From: Kitasatospora griseola
GTDB lineage: Bacteria; Actinomycetota; Actinomycetes; Streptomycetales; Streptomycetaceae
Reading direction: 5' to 3'
Length of the DNA stretch: 49,361 nucleotides
Assembly: GCF_014648555.1 (NCBI RefSeq)
Contig: NZ_BMRI01000020.1
Span: 39,004 to 88,364, forward strand
Shown: positions 16,160 to 23,868 of the stretch, one piece after another
Layout: each line of letters opens with the position of its first letter
Position numbering within the stretch: position 1 is the stretch's first letter
The notes under the pieces: model-generated
What the model was told of the DNA's origin: nothing
Database searches by the model: none
The model's input: only the letters and a program-made list of their open reading frames with translations
Position numbers and translations under genes: made by a program

Positions 16160-16202
16160 AGCTGCGGCTTCCGACCGTTCGCGCGGTCCGGGAGCCGCGG
16201 CT
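16160..16202 (+). terminator. Imperfect stem-loop downstream of the I36-inhibitor gene
   Basis: AGCTGCGGCTTCCGACCG pairs imperfectly with CGGTCCGGGAGCCGCGGCT around a short TTCGCG loop, starting 36 bases after the stop codon. No T-tract, as is common for actinobacterial terminators. Confidence 0.4.
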
Positions 16203-16267
16203 CCGCGTCGGCCGGTCGGCCCGGCCCGCGGCCGCCGTGCCGCCCCGACTTCGAGGAGTACCCGCCC

Positions 16268-17251
16268 GTGCCCCGCCGCCCGAGCCGTCCCCGCCGTCCG
16301 CGCCGCATCTCCGGCCTGCTCGTCCTGCCGCTGCTGCTGACTGCCGGCTGCGCGGGCGCAACCGCCGCCCCGGAGCCCGTCGAGAAGGCGAGCCAGTCGC
16401 CGCTGCCGATGCCCACGGTGGGCGTCGCCCCCGTGACCGACTCGGCCAACGCACTGCCGCTGCCGCTGGACGGCTACCTGCTCAATCCGGCGCAGCTCGC
16501 CTCCGTGCAGCAGGCGCAGGCGAAGCTGATCGACGGCTGCATGGCCGGGCTCGGCCTGGACTTCCGCTACCCCCCGGCGCCCAAGGACCTGCGCGACCCG
16601 GACGCCCCGACCAGCCGGATCGACGGCCGGTACGGGCGGCAGGACGCGCAGCTGTCGGCCCGCTGGGGCTACCATCCGGAGGGCGGCGTGCCCGCCGACC
16701 GTGCCAACGCGAAGATGCCGGAGCAGTCCCCCGAGGTCAGGGTGGCCGCGACCGGGTCCGACCAGCTGAAGGTCCACTTCGGGCCGGGCGGGCAGATCAT
16801 CAACGGGCACAAGGTGCCCGAGCACGGCTGCGTGGGCCAGGCCAACCGCCGGCTGACCGGCACCCCGGACGGGCTGATCGGCGACCCGCAGAGCATGGGC
16901 GACACGAAGTTCCGCACCCTGGACGCCGCGCGGGAGCACCCGCGCACCCAGGCCGCGTTCGCGCAGTGGGCGGCGTGCATGAAGGAGCGCGGCGTCACCG
17001 GGTACGCCGACCCGATCGCCGCGATGTCCGACCCCGAGTGGAACCGCACCCCGGAGCCCGGCGAGCGCGAGCTGAAGGTGGCGGGCGCGGACGCCGACTG
17101 CCGGCACCGGACCAACGTGGTCGGGATCTGGTACAGCGTCGACTTCGCCTACCAGCAGGAAGTGCTGGACGCGGATCCGGCCGGGATGGCGCAGGTCAAG
17201 GCCGGCCTGGAGACCCAGGTCCGCAGCGCCGCCGAAGTGCTGGGCGGCTGA
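16268..17251 (+). CDS. Putative lipoprotein, unknown function
   Basis: 327 aa. Arg/Pro-rich n-region, hydrophobic core and lipobox L-T-A-G-C with Cys28 as the lipidated residue, so anchored on the outer face of the membrane. The mature region contains four further Cys arranged as I-D-G-C-M, H-G-C-V, A-A-C-M-K and D-C-R-H, suggesting two disulphides. GTG 16268. Not recognised as a known enzyme; resembles streptomycete-specific secreted proteins with conserved W-A-A-C-M-K-E-R-G. Convergent with the HTH gene. Confidence 0.7.
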   Translation: MPRRPSRPRRPRRISGLLVLPLLLTAGCAGATAAPEPVEKASQSPLPMPTVGVAPVTDSANALPLPLDGYLLNPAQLASVQQAQAKLIDGCMAGLGLDFRYPPAPKDLRDPDAPTSRIDGRYGRQDAQLSARWGYHPEGGVPADRANAKMPEQSPEVRVAATGSDQLKVHFGPGGQIINGHKVPEHGCVGQANRRLTGTPDGLIGDPQSMGDTKFRTLDAAREHPRTQAAFAQWAACMKERGVTGYADPIAAMSDPEWNRTPEPGERELKVAGADADCRHRTNVVGIWYSVDFAYQQEVLDADPAGMAQVKAGLETQVRSAAEVLGG

Positions 17252-17262
17252 CGGACGTTCGG

Positions 17263-17298
17263 GCCGTGGACGCCGTGGACGCCGTGGACGCCGTGGAC
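17263..17298. repeat. Nine-base microsatellite, four copies of GCCGTGGAC
   Basis: Four perfect copies immediately after the lipoprotein stop codon and before a hairpin. Slippage-prone and probably variable between strains. Non-coding here. Confidence 0.85.
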
Positions 17299-17327
17299 GC
17301 CGGGGCCCGCGGGCGGCGGTCCCCGGC
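17299..17327. terminator. Candidate bidirectional terminator
   Basis: Arms GCCGGGG (17299-17305) and CCCCGGC (17321-17327) with a GC-rich 15-base loop, between two convergent genes. Only 7 bases after its right arm the minus-strand gene ends. Confidence 0.45.
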
Positions 17328-17334
17328 GGCAGGG

Positions 17335-18546
17335 TCAGCCATTGATCGGGTAGCGGCAGGCCTCGGCGCGGGCGGCCCGGAGGGCGTCGCCGGTGAGGGC
17401 GTCCGGTCGGCCGATCTTTCCGGGATCGAGCAGCAGGGCGTCCGAGGTGTCGGTCGGGGCCTGTCCGCCGAGGCAGGCGGCGGCCAGCACCGGGATCTCC
17501 GCCTGCTCGCCGTCGGCGGTGCCGGGTTGCCAGGTGGTGCGGAACTCCTGCTTGGCGGTGGTCATCGCGAGCTGGTGCCAGCGTGGCCGGTCGGCGCCGC
17601 GCTCCTGGTAGTAGGCGGCGAACCCGACGACACCCAACTGGCGTCCGGTGGTCGAGAGTTCGACACCGGACGGGTCGGTCGCGGAGGGGCGGGCGGTGAG
17701 CGCCAGGTCGGACGGACCGGGGTGCCCGCCGGGGCAGTCGGTGGGCGGCAGTCCGGGCGGCGGGTTGCCGTGGACGACCGCGGAGGAGATGTAGCCGTTG
17801 CCCAGCTCGAACCAGCGCACGTCCGGTGAGTTGCCGGTGGCGTCGATCACCACGTCGCCCAGGCAGTAGCCGGAGAACCGCAACCGGCAGCCGGCCGGCA
17901 GCTCCTGGAGCACCTGCCCGCCCAGCGAGGGCGCGTCCCGGACCCGGGTGGTGTCGGTGTACGTCCGGCCGGTGAAGCCGCCCTTGGCGTCGGGGAGTTT
18001 CGGACATCCCGGCGGGATCTGGGCCAGCTGGTTCAGGTCCTCGGTGGAGAGGTGGAGCGCGAGCAGGCTTCCCACCAGCGCCGTCACCACTCCGGCGGCC
18101 AGTGCGAACCTTCCCCGCCACGGCCGTGGCGGGGCCGGCTGCGCGAGGTCGGGAACGACCGCGGTGAGCGTCTCGGACGGTAAGGAGTCGGCCGGGTCGG
18201 CCGGGGCCTCGGTCGGTGGCTCGGCGGACTCCCGTGCGGGGGTGGCGAGTTCGCCGTCGTCGGTGCTGCGCCGGGCGTCCGTGAGCTCGGCCTCCAGCCG
18301 GTGCCAGCGGCGACGCCAGTCGTCCTCGTCACCCCGGCAGGCGCCGACGAAGGCGAGCGTGACTTCCAGGCTGGGGCGGCGCAGGCCGGCGGCGGCGTCG
18401 CTCAGGGTGGTGGCGCTGAAGCCGGCGATGCGGGCCAGGGACCGGTAGGTGGGGTTGCCGGCGGACTCCCGGAGTTCGCGCAGGCCGTGGGCGAAGGCCT
18501 GCAGCGGCCCGTCGGCGGGGTCGAGCGGGCGCGGTCTACGGGCCAA
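17335..18546 (-). CDS. Membrane-anchored HTH protein with extracytoplasmic SH3-like domain
   Basis: 403 aa. N-terminal XRE-like helix-turn-helix (about 30-65: S-L-A-R-I-A-G-F-S-A-T-T-L-S-D-A-A-A-G), an acidic Pro/Ala-rich linker (90-140), one transmembrane helix (146-166), then an extracytoplasmic part with a bacterial SH3-like stretch (T-R-V-R-D-A-P-S-L-G-G-Q-V-L ... W-F-E-L) and Cys pairs. Start is TTG 18546, supported by CAGGAGAG 6-7 bases upstream; no ATG or GTG fits. Architecture suggests an envelope-sensing DNA-binding protein or a cytoplasmic scaffold. Target unknown. Confidence 0.7.
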   Translation of the reverse strand: MARRPRPLDPADGPLQAFAHGLRELRESAGNPTYRSLARIAGFSATTLSDAAAGLRRPSLEVTLAFVGACRGDEDDWRRRWHRLEAELTDARRSTDDGELATPARESAEPPTEAPADPADSLPSETLTAVVPDLAQPAPPRPWRGRFALAAGVVTALVGSLLALHLSTEDLNQLAQIPPGCPKLPDAKGGFTGRTYTDTTRVRDAPSLGGQVLQELPAGCRLRFSGYCLGDVVIDATGNSPDVRWFELGNGYISSAVVHGNPPPGLPPTDCPGGHPGPSDLALTARPSATDPSGVELSTTGRQLGVVGFAAYYQERGADRPRWHQLAMTTAKQEFRTTWQPGTADGEQAEIPVLAAACLGGQAPTDTSDALLLDPGKIGRPDALTGDALRAARAEACRYPING

Positions 18547-18683
18547 CTTGGCTCTCCTGTGAAAGGGGGCAAACGGGCGAGAGGTATAGACCAACTGCAG
18601 CCCGCCATTCTCCATGACCGGAGAGCGGTCGACAACCAAATGTTCGTCATCGAAGGGGTGGGGCGTGGCGCGGCCCGCCCCGA

Positions 18684-19076
18684 TCAGAGCGCGGGGCGGA
18701 CGATCTGCACCAGATTGCCGCAAGTGTCGTCGAACACCGCCATCGTCACCGGCCCCATCCGGGTCGGTTCCTGGGTGAACTCCACCCCGAGCGCGTGCAG
18801 CCGCTCGTACTCGGCCTGCACGTCGTCCACCGAGAACGACACCGCCGGGATGCCGTCCGCGACCAGCGCCGCCTGGTACGGCGGGACGGCCGGGTGCCCG
18901 GACGGTTCGAGCAGCAGCTCGGTGCCCGTCGGCTGCTCCGCCGACACCACCGTCAGCCACCGGGCCCCGCCGCCGAGCGGGACGTCGTGCTTCTTCACGA
19001 AGCCGAGCACCTCGGTGTAGAAGCGCAGCGCTTTCTCCTGGTCCTCGACGAACACCGAGGTGATCCAGATCCGCAT
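18684..19076 (-). CDS. VOC superfamily (glyoxalase/bleomycin-resistance-like) protein
   Basis: 130 aa. Pattern F-V-E-D-Q-E-K-A-L-R-F-Y-T-E-V-L-G-F at the N-terminus and F-D-D-T-C-G-N-L-V-Q-I at the C-terminus, a single VOC fold made of two beta-alpha-beta-beta-beta units. Start ATG 19076 is preceded by GGAGGG. The final metal-binding position, usually Glu in N-x-x-x-x-x-E, is Q-I-V here, so a metal-dependent reaction is uncertain. Function within the very broad family is unknown. Confidence 0.75.
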   Translation of the reverse strand: MRIWITSVFVEDQEKALRFYTEVLGFVKKHDVPLGGGARWLTVVSAEQPTGTELLLEPSGHPAVPPYQAALVADGIPAVSFSVDDVQAEYERLHALGVEFTQEPTRMGPVTMAVFDDTCGNLVQIVRPAL

Positions 19077-19157
19077 CGCGCCGCCCTCCGAGCCTCGGAA
19101 ACCCGCACCGACCTTACGGCCCGTCACCGCCCCGGCCGACGGCGGCGCGCCGGGCGG

Positions 19158-19607
19158 TCAGGTGAGGTCGTACTCCCGGCGGAACGCGCTCCGGACCACC
19201 TCGGCGACATCGGCCGGGGGCAGCTCGGCCCGCAGGCGCGCCAGCAGGACGGCGTACTCGTCGTCGTCGATGGCGCCGCGGTACTCGTCGATCAACTCCT
19301 TGATCGTGACCACGAGTTCGGGGCGCAGCTGCATCCAGGCCCGGGAGGCGGCGATCTGCGCGTCGACGAGCTCCAGGAACCAGCGCAGCACCGGCACCGG
19401 GATGTGGATGCACGGGTCGATGCCTCCGGCCCACACCGACGGCTCCCGCTCCGGGTCCTCGTCGGGAACGATGCCTGCCAGCACGGTGATGCCGCCACTG
19501 GGGAGGTGGTCGAGCTCCAGGTGCCAGGCGTCATCGGGGAGGACGTATATCGCGGTGACCGCGAAGTCAGGGTCGGGGGAGGGGATTCCAGGCACGGTGG
19601 TGATCAC
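19158..19607 (-). CDS. Hypothetical protein coupled to TetR regulator
   Basis: 149 aa, acidic, no signal peptide or membrane segment. Contains H-I-P-V-P-V-L-R-W-F-L-E-L-V-D and an acidic helix I-D-E-Y-R-G-A-I-D-D-D-E-Y. Not recognised. GTG start at 19607 overlaps the TetR stop by 4 bp (GTGA), so it is produced together with that regulator. Confidence 0.6.
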   Translation of the reverse strand: MITTVPGIPSPDPDFAVTAIYVLPDDAWHLELDHLPSGGITVLAGIVPDEDPEREPSVWAGGIDPCIHIPVPVLRWFLELVDAQIAASRAWMQLRPELVVTIKELIDEYRGAIDDDEYAVLLARLRAELPPADVAEVVRSAFRREYDLT

Positions 19608-20344
19608 TCCGGGGCGGGGAGACGGGCGGCGACGGCGGTGAGGAGGAGGTCGAGGGCGAGCGGGTAGGCGCTGCGGCGCATGTCGGCGGCGAGCAGGTGG
19701 GTGGTGGCGGCGATGTGCGGGTGGGTGTCGGGGGAGAGGGTGCGGTAGGCGGTGTCCCAGACGGCGAGGTCGGCGTGCTGGGCGGGGGCGGGGAGGGCGA
19801 GGGCCGCGGAGTCGAGGACGGCGAAGCCGAGGGCCTGGTCGATGAAGGCGTGGTAGAGGCTGACGGCGTCCGGGTCGGGGAAGCCCGCGTCCCGCAGGAT
19901 GCCGAGCATGGTCTCGATGGCGCGGATCTCGTTGGCGCGGCCGGTGGTGCGGTACACGGCGAGGACGGCGGCCTGCGGGTGGGCCAGCGAGTGGGCGTGG
20001 ATGCGCAGGCCGACCTCGCGCAGGTCGGCGCGCCAGTCGCCGGTGGGCTGCCAGCCGTGCAGGCCGAGGCCGATGAGTTCGTCGGCGACGGCGAGCAGCA
20101 GGTCGTCCGTGCTGTGGAAGTAGCGGTAGATCGCGCTCGGGTCGGCGCCGAGCGCCGCGCCGAGGCGGCGGACGCTGAACGCCTGCGCGCCGTGCTGGCC
20201 GACCAGGCGCAGCGCGGTGTCGACGATGACCTGCTGGGAGAGCACGGTGCCCTGCTTGGTGGGGCGCCGGCGGCGGCGCGCGGCCTCCGGGACGACCCGG
20301 TCGGCGGCGAGGTCGGCGGCTCGGTCCGCGGCTCGTTCGGTCAT
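19604..20344 (-). CDS. TetR-family regulator
   Basis: 246 aa. A basic, Arg-rich N-terminal extension (residues 1-30) precedes the HTH: F-S-V-R-R-L-G-A-A-L-G-A-D-P-S-A-I-Y-R-Y-F, followed by a TetR_C-like helical domain. Divergent from the APC permease gene (213 bp gap), so it probably controls the permease-amidohydrolase-oxidoreductase set to its right. Ligand is likely the transported compound or a breakdown product; no clear operator palindrome was found in the gap. Confidence 0.8.
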   Translation of the reverse strand: MTERAADRAADLAADRVVPEAARRRRRPTKQGTVLSQQVIVDTALRLVGQHGAQAFSVRRLGAALGADPSAIYRYFHSTDDLLLAVADELIGLGLHGWQPTGDWRADLREVGLRIHAHSLAHPQAAVLAVYRTTGRANEIRAIETMLGILRDAGFPDPDAVSLYHAFIDQALGFAVLDSAALALPAPAQHADLAVWDTAYRTLSPDTHPHIAATTHLLAADMRRSAYPLALDLLLTAVAARLPAPE

Positions 20345-20557
20345 GGCCCGAGCTTATGACAACAGCATTGACGTGTGAAGCGGCTCACGGGTTTCATGGC
20401 GTGCCACCGGCCCTTCCGCCGGTGCCCCCACCCCGGCGCGCCGCCCGTCTGCGGCCCGTCCCCGCACTGCCCGCGCCCGCTGCTGTCGCTGCCGGCGCAC
20501 CCCCAACTCGCGCCCGCCGAGCGGGCGTTCCCCCACGAGAGAATCGGCGGTGATCCC

Positions 20558-22036
20558 TTGGCGACGACGATCAAGGACAGCGGCCCCGTCCCCGACGGCG
20601 CTGCTCCCGAGGCGATGCGCAAGTCGCTCGGCGTCGGCGCAGTGGTGGTGATCGCCGCGTCCAGTACCGCGGCCACCACCTCGATCGGCATCGGCCTGGG
20701 CCTGATGGCGGGCGTGGTCGGACTGCACCTGCCGGCGATCATGCTGCTGGCGTTCCTGCCGGTGCTGGGCATCGCCTGCGGCTACGGCCGGCTCAACCGG
20801 GTCGAGCCTGACGCCGGCAGCTCGTACCGCTGGGTGGGCCGGACGCTCAGCCCGTGGCTGGGCTTCCTGACCGGCTGGGTGAACATCCTCAGCACGATCG
20901 TCTTCATGGCCTACACCACCACCGTCACCGGCTCGGCGATCATCCAGCTGGTCGGGAAGGCCGGGCTGCACGAGCTGCCGGGCGTGGCGCTGGACCCCGA
21001 CTCCAGCGTCCAGTGCACACTGATCGGCATGCTGGTGCTGCTGACCGCCACCGTGGTCGCGGTGCGCGGACTGGACCTGGCGGCGGCGCTGCAGAAGTGG
21101 CTGCTGATCTTCGAGTACGCGGTGCTGATCGCGTTCTGCGGGTACGGGCTGTTCGCCGGCGACCAGCCGTTCAGCCTGTCCTGGTACAACCCGTTCGAGA
21201 TCCCGTCGCTCAGCGCGCTCGCCCAGGGCATGGTGCTGGCGGTGTTCTGCTACTGGGGCTTCGAGTCGGTGTTCAGCGTCGGCGAGGAGGTGCACGACCC
21301 GAAGGACGCCTCCCGCGGCGGTTTCCTGTCGCTGCTGCTGATGCTCGGCCTGTTCCTGTTCGCCGGCACCGCGTTCCAACGGGTGCTGCCGATCGACGAG
21401 TTGGCCGACAACGGAGCGACCGGCCTGGCGTACTTCGCCGAGCGGCTCGCCCACCAGCCGCTGGCCGCACTGCCGTTGGTGGCGCTGATGTTCTCCGCGG
21501 CGGCCTCGCTGCAGGCCGCGGTGATCCCGACCGCGCGCGGCACCTACGCGATGGGCCGCGACGGCACCCTCGGCCCGGTGTGGACCCGGCTGCACCCGCG
21601 CTACCGCACCCCGGCCACCGGCACCTGGCTGATCACCGGCATCGCGCTGGCGCTGGCCGCGGTCTCGCTGGTCATCCCGACCGTCACCGAGCTGATCTCG
21701 GCGACCGTCAACGCCATCGGCATCGTGGTGGCGCTGTACTACGCGCTGGTGGCGATCGCCTCCGCCGTGCGCTTCCGGCACCTGCTGCGCGAGAACCTCA
21801 GGGAGGGGCTGACGGCGGTGGTCGCGCCGCTGCTCGGCGGCGTGGCGCTGCTGCTGGTCGGCGGCTACCTCGCCTGGACCTTCTACTCCTCCACCGACCA
21901 CTTCGAACTCGCCGCCGACAACGGCTGGTTCGAGCTCTCGGTGCCGGTCCTGATGATCGGCTCCGGACTGCTGGCCGGCGCCTGGTCGCGCTGGGGCCGC
22001 CGCTCGCCGTACTTCGACGGCGCCCAATCCGTCTGA
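20558..22036 (+). CDS. APC-superfamily amino acid/amine permease
   Basis: 492 aa with about 12 predicted membrane helices. The first helix has V-V-V-I-A-A-S-S-T-A-A-T-T-S-I-G-I-G, the unwound substrate-binding motif of APC transporters, and a later conserved stretch reads Y-W-G-F-E-S-V-F-S-V-G-E-E-V. Probable start TTG 20558 (A-T-T-I-K follows); the ribosome site is weak, and ATG 20615 is an alternative. The 26 bp gap to the amidohydrolase indicates one operon. The set suggests import of an amine or N-acyl amino compound. Confidence 0.8.
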   Translation: MATTIKDSGPVPDGAAPEAMRKSLGVGAVVVIAASSTAATTSIGIGLGLMAGVVGLHLPAIMLLAFLPVLGIACGYGRLNRVEPDAGSSYRWVGRTLSPWLGFLTGWVNILSTIVFMAYTTTVTGSAIIQLVGKAGLHELPGVALDPDSSVQCTLIGMLVLLTATVVAVRGLDLAAALQKWLLIFEYAVLIAFCGYGLFAGDQPFSLSWYNPFEIPSLSALAQGMVLAVFCYWGFESVFSVGEEVHDPKDASRGGFLSLLLMLGLFLFAGTAFQRVLPIDELADNGATGLAYFAERLAHQPLAALPLVALMFSAAASLQAAVIPTARGTYAMGRDGTLGPVWTRLHPRYRTPATGTWLITGIALALAAVSLVIPTVTELISATVNAIGIVVALYYALVAIASAVRFRHLLRENLREGLTAVVAPLLGGVALLLVGGYLAWTFYSSTDHFELAADNGWFELSVPVLMIGSGLLAGAWSRWGRRSPYFDGAQSV

Positions 22037-22062
22037 TCGCAAAGAAAGTTCGAGGTTCCACC

Positions 22063-23703
22063 ATGACCCGTGCCGACCTGGTCTTCACCGGAGGCCCGAT
22101 CCACACCGGGGACGCCGCCCGAACCCGGGCCACCGCGCTGGCCGTCACCGGCGGGCGGATCACCGCCGTCGGCCACGACGAGGTCCGGGAGCTGATCGGC
22201 CCCGGCACCGAAGTCGTCGACCTGCACGGCAAGTTGCTGATCGCCGGCTTCCAGGACGCGCACGTGCACGCCGTCTACGGCGGCATGGAGATGGCCTCCT
22301 GCGACCTCACCGGCACCGTCGGCGTGGACGACTACCTGCGGCTGGTCGGCGAGTACGCGGCCGCGCACCCCGAGAAGGAGTGGATCACCGGCGGGGGCTG
22401 GTCGTTGGAGAGCTTCGACGGCGGCCTGCCCACCCGGCAGCTGCTCGACCGGGTGGTGCCCGACCGGCCGGTGCTGCTCGCCAACCGCGACCACCACGGC
22501 GCCTGGGCCAACACCCGCGCCCTGGAGGCCGCCGGGCTCACCCGCGACACCCCCGACCCCGCCGACGGCCGGATCGAGCGCGAGCCCGACGGCACCCCCA
22601 GCGGCATGCTCCAGGAGGGCGCCGTCGGCCTGGTCGGCAAGCACGCCCCCGCCAGCACCGCCGCCGACCGGCTGGCCGGCCTGCTCGGCGCCCAGCGGAT
22701 GCTGCACTCGCTGGGCATCACCGCCTGGCAGGACGCACTGCTCGGCCAGTTCGGCGGCAACCCCGACCCGTCCGACGCCTACCTGACCGCCGCGCAGGAC
22801 GGCACGCTGACCGCCCGGGTGGTCGGCGCGCTCTGGTGGGACCGCGAGCGCGGCGCCGAGCAGATCCCCGAACTCGTCGCCCGCCGCGAGAAGTTGAGCC
22901 ACGGACGGTTCCGGGCGGGCGCGGTCAAGATCATGCAGGACGGCATCGCGGAGAACTTCACCGCCGCCCTCACCAGCCCCTACCTGGACGGCTGCGGCTG
23001 CGCCACCGGCAACAGCGGCCTCAGCTTCGTCGACCCGCTCGCGCTGCGCGAGCACGTCACCGCACTGGACGCGCTCGACTTCCAGGTGCACTTCCACGCC
23101 CTCGGCGACCGCGCCGTCCGCGAGGCGCTGGACGCCGTCGAGGCCGCACTCGCCGCCAACGGCCGCCGCGGCAACCGCCACCACCTCGCCCACCTGCAAC
23201 TCGTCCACCCCGAGGACGTGCCGCGGTTCGCCGCGCTCGGCGCGATCGCCAACATCCAGCCGCTGTGGGCCGCCCACGAGCCGCAGATGGACGAGCTCAC
23301 CATCCCGTTCCTCGGCCCCGAACGCGCCGCCTGGCAGTACCCGTTCGGCGACCTGCTGCGGGCCGGCGCCACCCTCGCCGCGGGCAGCGACTGGCCGGTC
23401 TCCAGCCCCGTCCCGATCGAGGGCCTGCACGTCGCCGTCAACCGCCGCGAACCCGGCGCCGACCCGGCCACCCCGGTCTTCCTCCCCGAGCAGCGCCTCG
23501 ACCTGGCCACCGCGCTCGCCGCCTACACCGCCGGCACCGCCCACCTCAACCGCCTCGACGACACCGGCATCCTGCGCCCCGGTTACCTCGCCGACCTGGT
23601 CGTGCTCGACCGCGACCCGTTCGCCGCCCCCGTCGAGGAGATCGCCGACACCCGGGTGCTGCGCACCTACGTCGGCGGGCAGGAGGTCTTCACCGCCGAG
23701 TGA
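22063..23703 (+). CDS. YtcJ-like metal-dependent amidohydrolase
   Basis: 546 aa. Amidohydrolase superfamily: N-terminal beta-sandwich, then D-A-H-V-H (first metal pair), H-F-H-A-L-G-D-R-A and H-H-L-A-H-L-Q-L-V-H in the barrel and the catalytic Asp in A-G-S-D-W-P-V-S-S-P, with R-P-G-Y-L-A-D-L-V-V-L-D closing the sandwich. Length fits the YtcJ group (about 530-550). These hydrolyse amides or related C-N bonds in the cytoplasm. Directly downstream of the permease with only 26 bp between. Substrate unknown; N-acyl amine or formamide-type compounds are reasonable guesses. Confidence 0.85.
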   Translation: MTRADLVFTGGPIHTGDAARTRATALAVTGGRITAVGHDEVRELIGPGTEVVDLHGKLLIAGFQDAHVHAVYGGMEMASCDLTGTVGVDDYLRLVGEYAAAHPEKEWITGGGWSLESFDGGLPTRQLLDRVVPDRPVLLANRDHHGAWANTRALEAAGLTRDTPDPADGRIEREPDGTPSGMLQEGAVGLVGKHAPASTAADRLAGLLGAQRMLHSLGITAWQDALLGQFGGNPDPSDAYLTAAQDGTLTARVVGALWWDRERGAEQIPELVARREKLSHGRFRAGAVKIMQDGIAENFTAALTSPYLDGCGCATGNSGLSFVDPLALREHVTALDALDFQVHFHALGDRAVREALDAVEAALAANGRRGNRHHLAHLQLVHPEDVPRFAALGAIANIQPLWAAHEPQMDELTIPFLGPERAAWQYPFGDLLRAGATLAAGSDWPVSSPVPIEGLHVAVNRREPGADPATPVFLPEQRLDLATALAAYTAGTAHLNRLDDTGILRPGYLADLVVLDRDPFAAPVEEIADTRVLRTYVGGQEVFTAE

Positions 23704-23709
23704 GGCGGC

Positions 23710-23792
23710 CGGACACCGGGTCGGCCCGTGGGCAGGCGGCCCGACCCGGACACCGTGTCAGCCCGCGGGCAGGCGATCTGACACGGTGTCCG
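23710..23792 (+). repeat. Two overlapping tandem hairpins, possible attenuator or terminator
   Basis: A ~29-base sequence starting CGGACACC and containing GGGCAGGCG occurs at 23710 and again at 23747 (period 37, about 4 differences). Each copy starts its own stem: CCGGGTCGG (23716-23724) with CCGACCCGG (23741-23749), and CGGACACCGTGTCA (23747-23760) with TGACACGGTGTCCG (23779-23792). Arms changed together to keep pairing. The stems share bases 23747-23749, so cannot both be fully paired. The second arm pair is also internally palindromic (GACAC-n-GTGTC). Confidence 0.6.
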
Positions 23793-23868
23793 TTGCCGGG
23801 CCCGCGGTGGCCCGACTACCGTCCCAGCACGCATCGAGCTCTCCACACCGGCGGAAGCAGGACAGCAC

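Noticed and set aside
17263..17298. CRISPR or coding repeat
   Set aside because: Four 9-base units in a convergent intergenic gap; simple microsatellite.
20375..20557. N-terminal extension of the permease from ATG 20375
   Set aside because: The extra 61 residues are Cys/Pro-rich and unlike a permease N-terminus; the TTG at 20558 fits the family better.
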